Source: Rhizophagus irregularis (lineage: Eukaryota > Glomeromycota > Glomeromycetes > Glomerales > Glomeraceae). From it: a stretch of DNA of 64,000 nucleotides. The notes below the pieces were generated by a model that had not been told where the DNA came from, searched no databases, and saw nothing but the letters and a program-made list of their open reading frames with translations. A program made the position numbers and the translations under genes. Of the stretch, positions 60,484 to 64,000 are shown in pieces; positions within the stretch are counted from its first letter, which is position 1, and each line of letters starts with the position of its first letter. The DNA is taken from assembly GCF_026210795.1 (NCBI RefSeq), contig NC_089460.1:2194501-2258500 (forward strand). The letters run 5' to 3'.

Positions 60484-63400
60484 ATTGCATTCCCTCGATT
60501 CTAGAACAAAAACTTATCCATTGTTAAAATCCATTGTGTGAGTGTTAATAAAAGGTGATAAAAAAAAAAAGGTTCGGAAACAATCATGATTTCCGGTTTA
60601 CACGTGTAAAAAATTTCAAAATTAACAGCTAATATCCGAGTTATGCAATTATTGCATATTAAATCATTCTAATAACTTGATTTGTAAAATCAAGAATAAT
60701 GATTATGAACCAACCTAATATCATGTGTAATTATGTTGATTGTGATTGAGAGTTTGAGACTTCTTAATATTGTGAATTGTGATTTTCTTAATATTGTGAT
60801 TAAATTGATACCAAATAATATTTGGGATATTTGTATACTTGTATATCAGATATAAAAAAAGTAAATAATATTTGGGATATTTGTATATATCAGATATAAA
60901 AAAGCAAAAGCCACTTATTTTTTTTTTATTTTTTTTTATTTTTTCGACCATGTAAATTATGTAACACATATTCGATACCTTGGGACTGTAACTAATAATG
61001 ATCAACCTAAAAAATTTTCCCGCCAATTTTCTTCTTTGAAATCTATTGAGGTATAAAAAAAAAAGGGTTTCATAACACGAGAAGTAAATGAAACACAACA
61101 GATCAATAAAAAATATTTCGCTTGTAAGACGACTATGTAAGACTAAAATCTTTAAATATGAATAACAATCAAAGAAATTTATAATTATTTATATTGGAAT
61201 GAAAGAAATGTAGAATTTAATGTGTTGTACCTTGTGTATTTGCTTGTGATTTTTTCTAAAAAGAGTTTTAATAAAGGATTTATTGAAATTGGTTATAAAA
61301 AAAAGTTTTGAATCAAAAAGATGAAAGAAAACCATCAAACATGAAACAAAAGATAAATTATGTACAACGAGTCACAATAAATTGGGCATGATTCTACAAA
61401 TCGAGTGTTATTGAGTAGTGAGTAACTGAGTAACTGAGTAACTGAGTATTAATTAATCATAATAATAATTAGCTTAATTTAACTTAAAATTTTTTAACTT
61501 ATTTTAACTAATTTTAACTTTATTTAACTTTTATTTATCCATGTTTAACTTTAACTTTGTTTAACTTTTGTTTATTTTTTTTTAACTTATGATCAATAGT
61601 AAGCGAAAGATTATTACTTATTATTAATAATGTGCGTTTTTGTACGTTTTTGTACGTTTTTGTACGTTTTTGAACTTGTTAAAAAATTTACTATCTTCTT
61701 TTAAGGTAAAATTACATTGCGTGATAATGTGGAGAAAATAATTATTAAATTAATAAATAAAGCCACTTTTCACTTTTCATATCGAAAAAACGTGGTTTCC
61801 AATAGTTTAATAATAAGCGAAAGATGTTTTTCACGCGAATTATTTGATGATGTCGTAATATGGAACATTATTCCCATATAGTTTAGTGTATTTTATCGTA
61901 CGATAGATATATAAAATCTCTTAAAAATATTATAATTCATAAATAAATAAGAGAAACTTGTTTTTTTAGGTAATCATACAAGTTTTTAAATGATATTAAT
62001 AATCCAATATGACCATATTCAAATTATTTGTTAAAAAACAAAAAAACCGTGTAAACAAATTTGCCGAAAGTTTTAAACCTGCTCAGCCTGTCATCACATC
62101 TCTTTTTTTAGATTATCGGAATTTTATTTTTATCTGAATTTTATAAAATAAACTTTTTTCTAATCATTGACCACATATTAACTCTTTCTACCTTTCTAAA
62201 CAACGTTTGATTGATTTGATTGATTCGTTATAAAAAAAAAAAATATTTATTTTACAAAGATTAAATTTAACTTAGACTTTTTACTCATACTATACACAAT
62301 AGTAAATTTAAGACAATATGTTATGGTAAACATATTATTTATCCGTTTGATGATTTTTTATAAAGGGAAATTTTTTTACTTAATAGTTTTCTTTGTTAAA
62401 TGAAAATGTGAGAATTTTTTTTTTTTTTTTGGGGACAAAAAAAATTTGTATATACTATATACTGTAATACAGTTATACAGTCAGTTATACTGCGTATGCT
62501 TATGCAATAACATTTGAATTTACTTATCAACTACAATCACGTTTTCTATCTAGCTTTGGTATTTTTAAATAAAATCATTATATATGCTTATAAAGCAACG
62601 TGGTTTAAAAACTTTTCCGGTAAAAAAAAATATGATATTTTGACTTATTCTTGCTATATTATATTTGGTTAAATATTAGCTTAAATGTAATGTGATGCCG
62701 AATTTTTAGATTCTTTGGAGTTTGGACGTTCTGAACATTTTTGAAACTTTTTAGATTTTTGGACCTAAAATTCTTTATTTAACTTGTCAAAGATGATTCT
62801 ATCTTATTATATGCATTGCATTGCATTTTTTTTTTTTTCTGATCATCTCTTTGACAACTTCGTCTTTTTCGGCATGAAATTTATTCTTGGCTTCAAAATC
62901 AAATAAAAGAGAAGTAGAAAAAAAAAATTTTTTCCTTTTTCCTTTTTCTTTCTTTTTTGGCGTAAAAAAAAGAACAATAGCAATATTTACAAAGGTATTC
63001 TTTTTTTTTTGATTGAGAAAAAAAAAAGATGCAAAGAATCACGCTTCATAATAATAATAAAAAAAAATTATTTATAAGAATTCATACATATGATATGTAC
63101 TGATATGCGTGTAATTATGTGAAATTGTACTAAAAAAAGGTTCCGTTGTTTGTATGTATTTTTATTTATTTATTTATTTATTTATTATTTATCTTTTTTT
63201 TTTTTTTTTTTTTGTGGGGAAAGAATGATTTTTTACATTTTTCCCGCTATTTGTAATCGATTAAATTACAATTCGTTCATATCACACTTACTAACTGGTT
63301 TTGTTCGCTTTAGCCACCAAGGTAAAAGAAATTAATCTTTTGAATTTATTGGCCCGATTATGTATTCACTGACTCAATGTAATCACATGATAATATTGGA

Positions 63401-64000
63401 TAATGGGGTTTATGTAAATTGGGGGGAGTATAAGATTGTATCATTTAAATGAAGATTGAAGAGCAAGAAAAATTTGCGTTTTTAATTAACGAGATTAAAG
63501 TTCAAATAAAAGATATAATATTTAGACGGATAAATTAATATTTAGAGAGCGATACATATTTAAAAATTAGTTACCTTTTTTTTTATAAAATCTGGGGCAA
63601 AATTTTTGTCATTTAAATTTTCAAGTAACAGTATGTCGAAGTGTTTTATTTGTGCTATCATTCACTCAGAGATTTTATGAATTATTTAAATCTTAAAATA
63701 ACTTTACTAGGAACGGTTAAAAAAAAATTGGTAATGGCATAATAATTATTTAATTTCAATGATTAGAAATGATTAGAAATGATTTTGATATGAAATTTTT
63801 TGAGGTTAGTAATTTCATCCATTTGGAAATTGGTTTGAATCATTTAAATCTTAATCTAATTTTATTATAACTTTACTAGATGCGGTTTGGTAATGGCATA
63901 ATAATTATTCCATAACTTTTAATTTCAATGATTTTGATTACTGAATTTGTCATTATTTGTTTATATTCATTATTTTATTAGATATCCTATCAAATGACAT
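60484..64000. other. Intergenic to the window end, no gene found
   Basis: Contains GTATATCAGATATAAAAAAG duplicates (60840-60905), TTTAACTTTATTTAAC and GTACGTTTTT arrays (61480-61670), a TTTA tetranucleotide microsatellite (63157-63190) and a diverged duplication in 63640-63960 (GGTAATGGCATAATAATTAT twice). ORFs seen are homopolymer artefacts. Confidence 0.5.

Overview
The window looks like chromosomal DNA of an early-diverging fungus, most probably an arbuscular mycorrhizal fungus of the Rhizophagus type (Glomeromycotina). The base composition is strongly A+T-rich, with long homopolymer runs. Genes are split by short introns with GTAAGT-like donors and TTAG/CAG acceptors. One gene resembles, from memory, a large uncharacterised Glomeromycotina protein family with an E-V-S-G-G motif. 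Relics of LINEs, hAT elements and many small inverted-repeat elements are abundant. No database was consulted, so the taxon is an inference.

Layout. 0-5.4 kb: a Tc1/mariner-like MITE (71-799), an intact 11-exon gene on the minus strand (3791-903, 566 aa) with a GC-richer minisatellite in intron 2, a broken membrane/coiled-coil relic, and a foldback element with ~180-bp arms (4268-5346). 6.6-9.2 kb: a Cys-rich gene fragment abutting a 5'-truncated LINE. 10.2-12.5 kb: a long palindromic element whose centre holds a broken CRC-type Cys-rich tail, plus two sister CACTG-ended MITEs with 3-bp target duplications. 14.0-22.8 kb: a Tc1/mariner-like non-autonomous element split by a 7.8-kb LINE (ORF1 with an RRM-like fold; ORF2 with APE endonuclease, reverse transcriptase and RNase H) flanked by a 17-bp target duplication. 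23-26 kb: relics, including a hAT transposase whose middle 146 bp is inverted.

From 27.3 kb the character changes from transposon-rich to host DNA. There is a two-coding-exon gene for a 524-aa protein with an additional 5'UTR intron (minus strand), a six-exon gene for a ~196-aa multi-pass membrane protein (plus strand, 33.7-34.9 kb) and a single-exon stand-alone response regulator (minus strand, 50.9-50.3 kb). These are separated by very AT-rich intergenic DNA with microsatellites and minisatellites. Two short candidate ORFs or exons lie at 57.65 and 60.3 kb. The rest of 51-64 kb shows no convincing gene.

The host genes do not form an evident pathway. The response regulator would act downstream of a hybrid histidine kinase phosphorelay; the others have no assignable role. 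The most unusual observations are the nested LINE-in-mariner composite, the microinversion in the hAT gene between two identical palindromic octamers, the foldback element with one-sided CpG decay, the CRC-tail relic at the centre of a long palindrome, and the new-looking MITE pair with clean 3-bp duplications.
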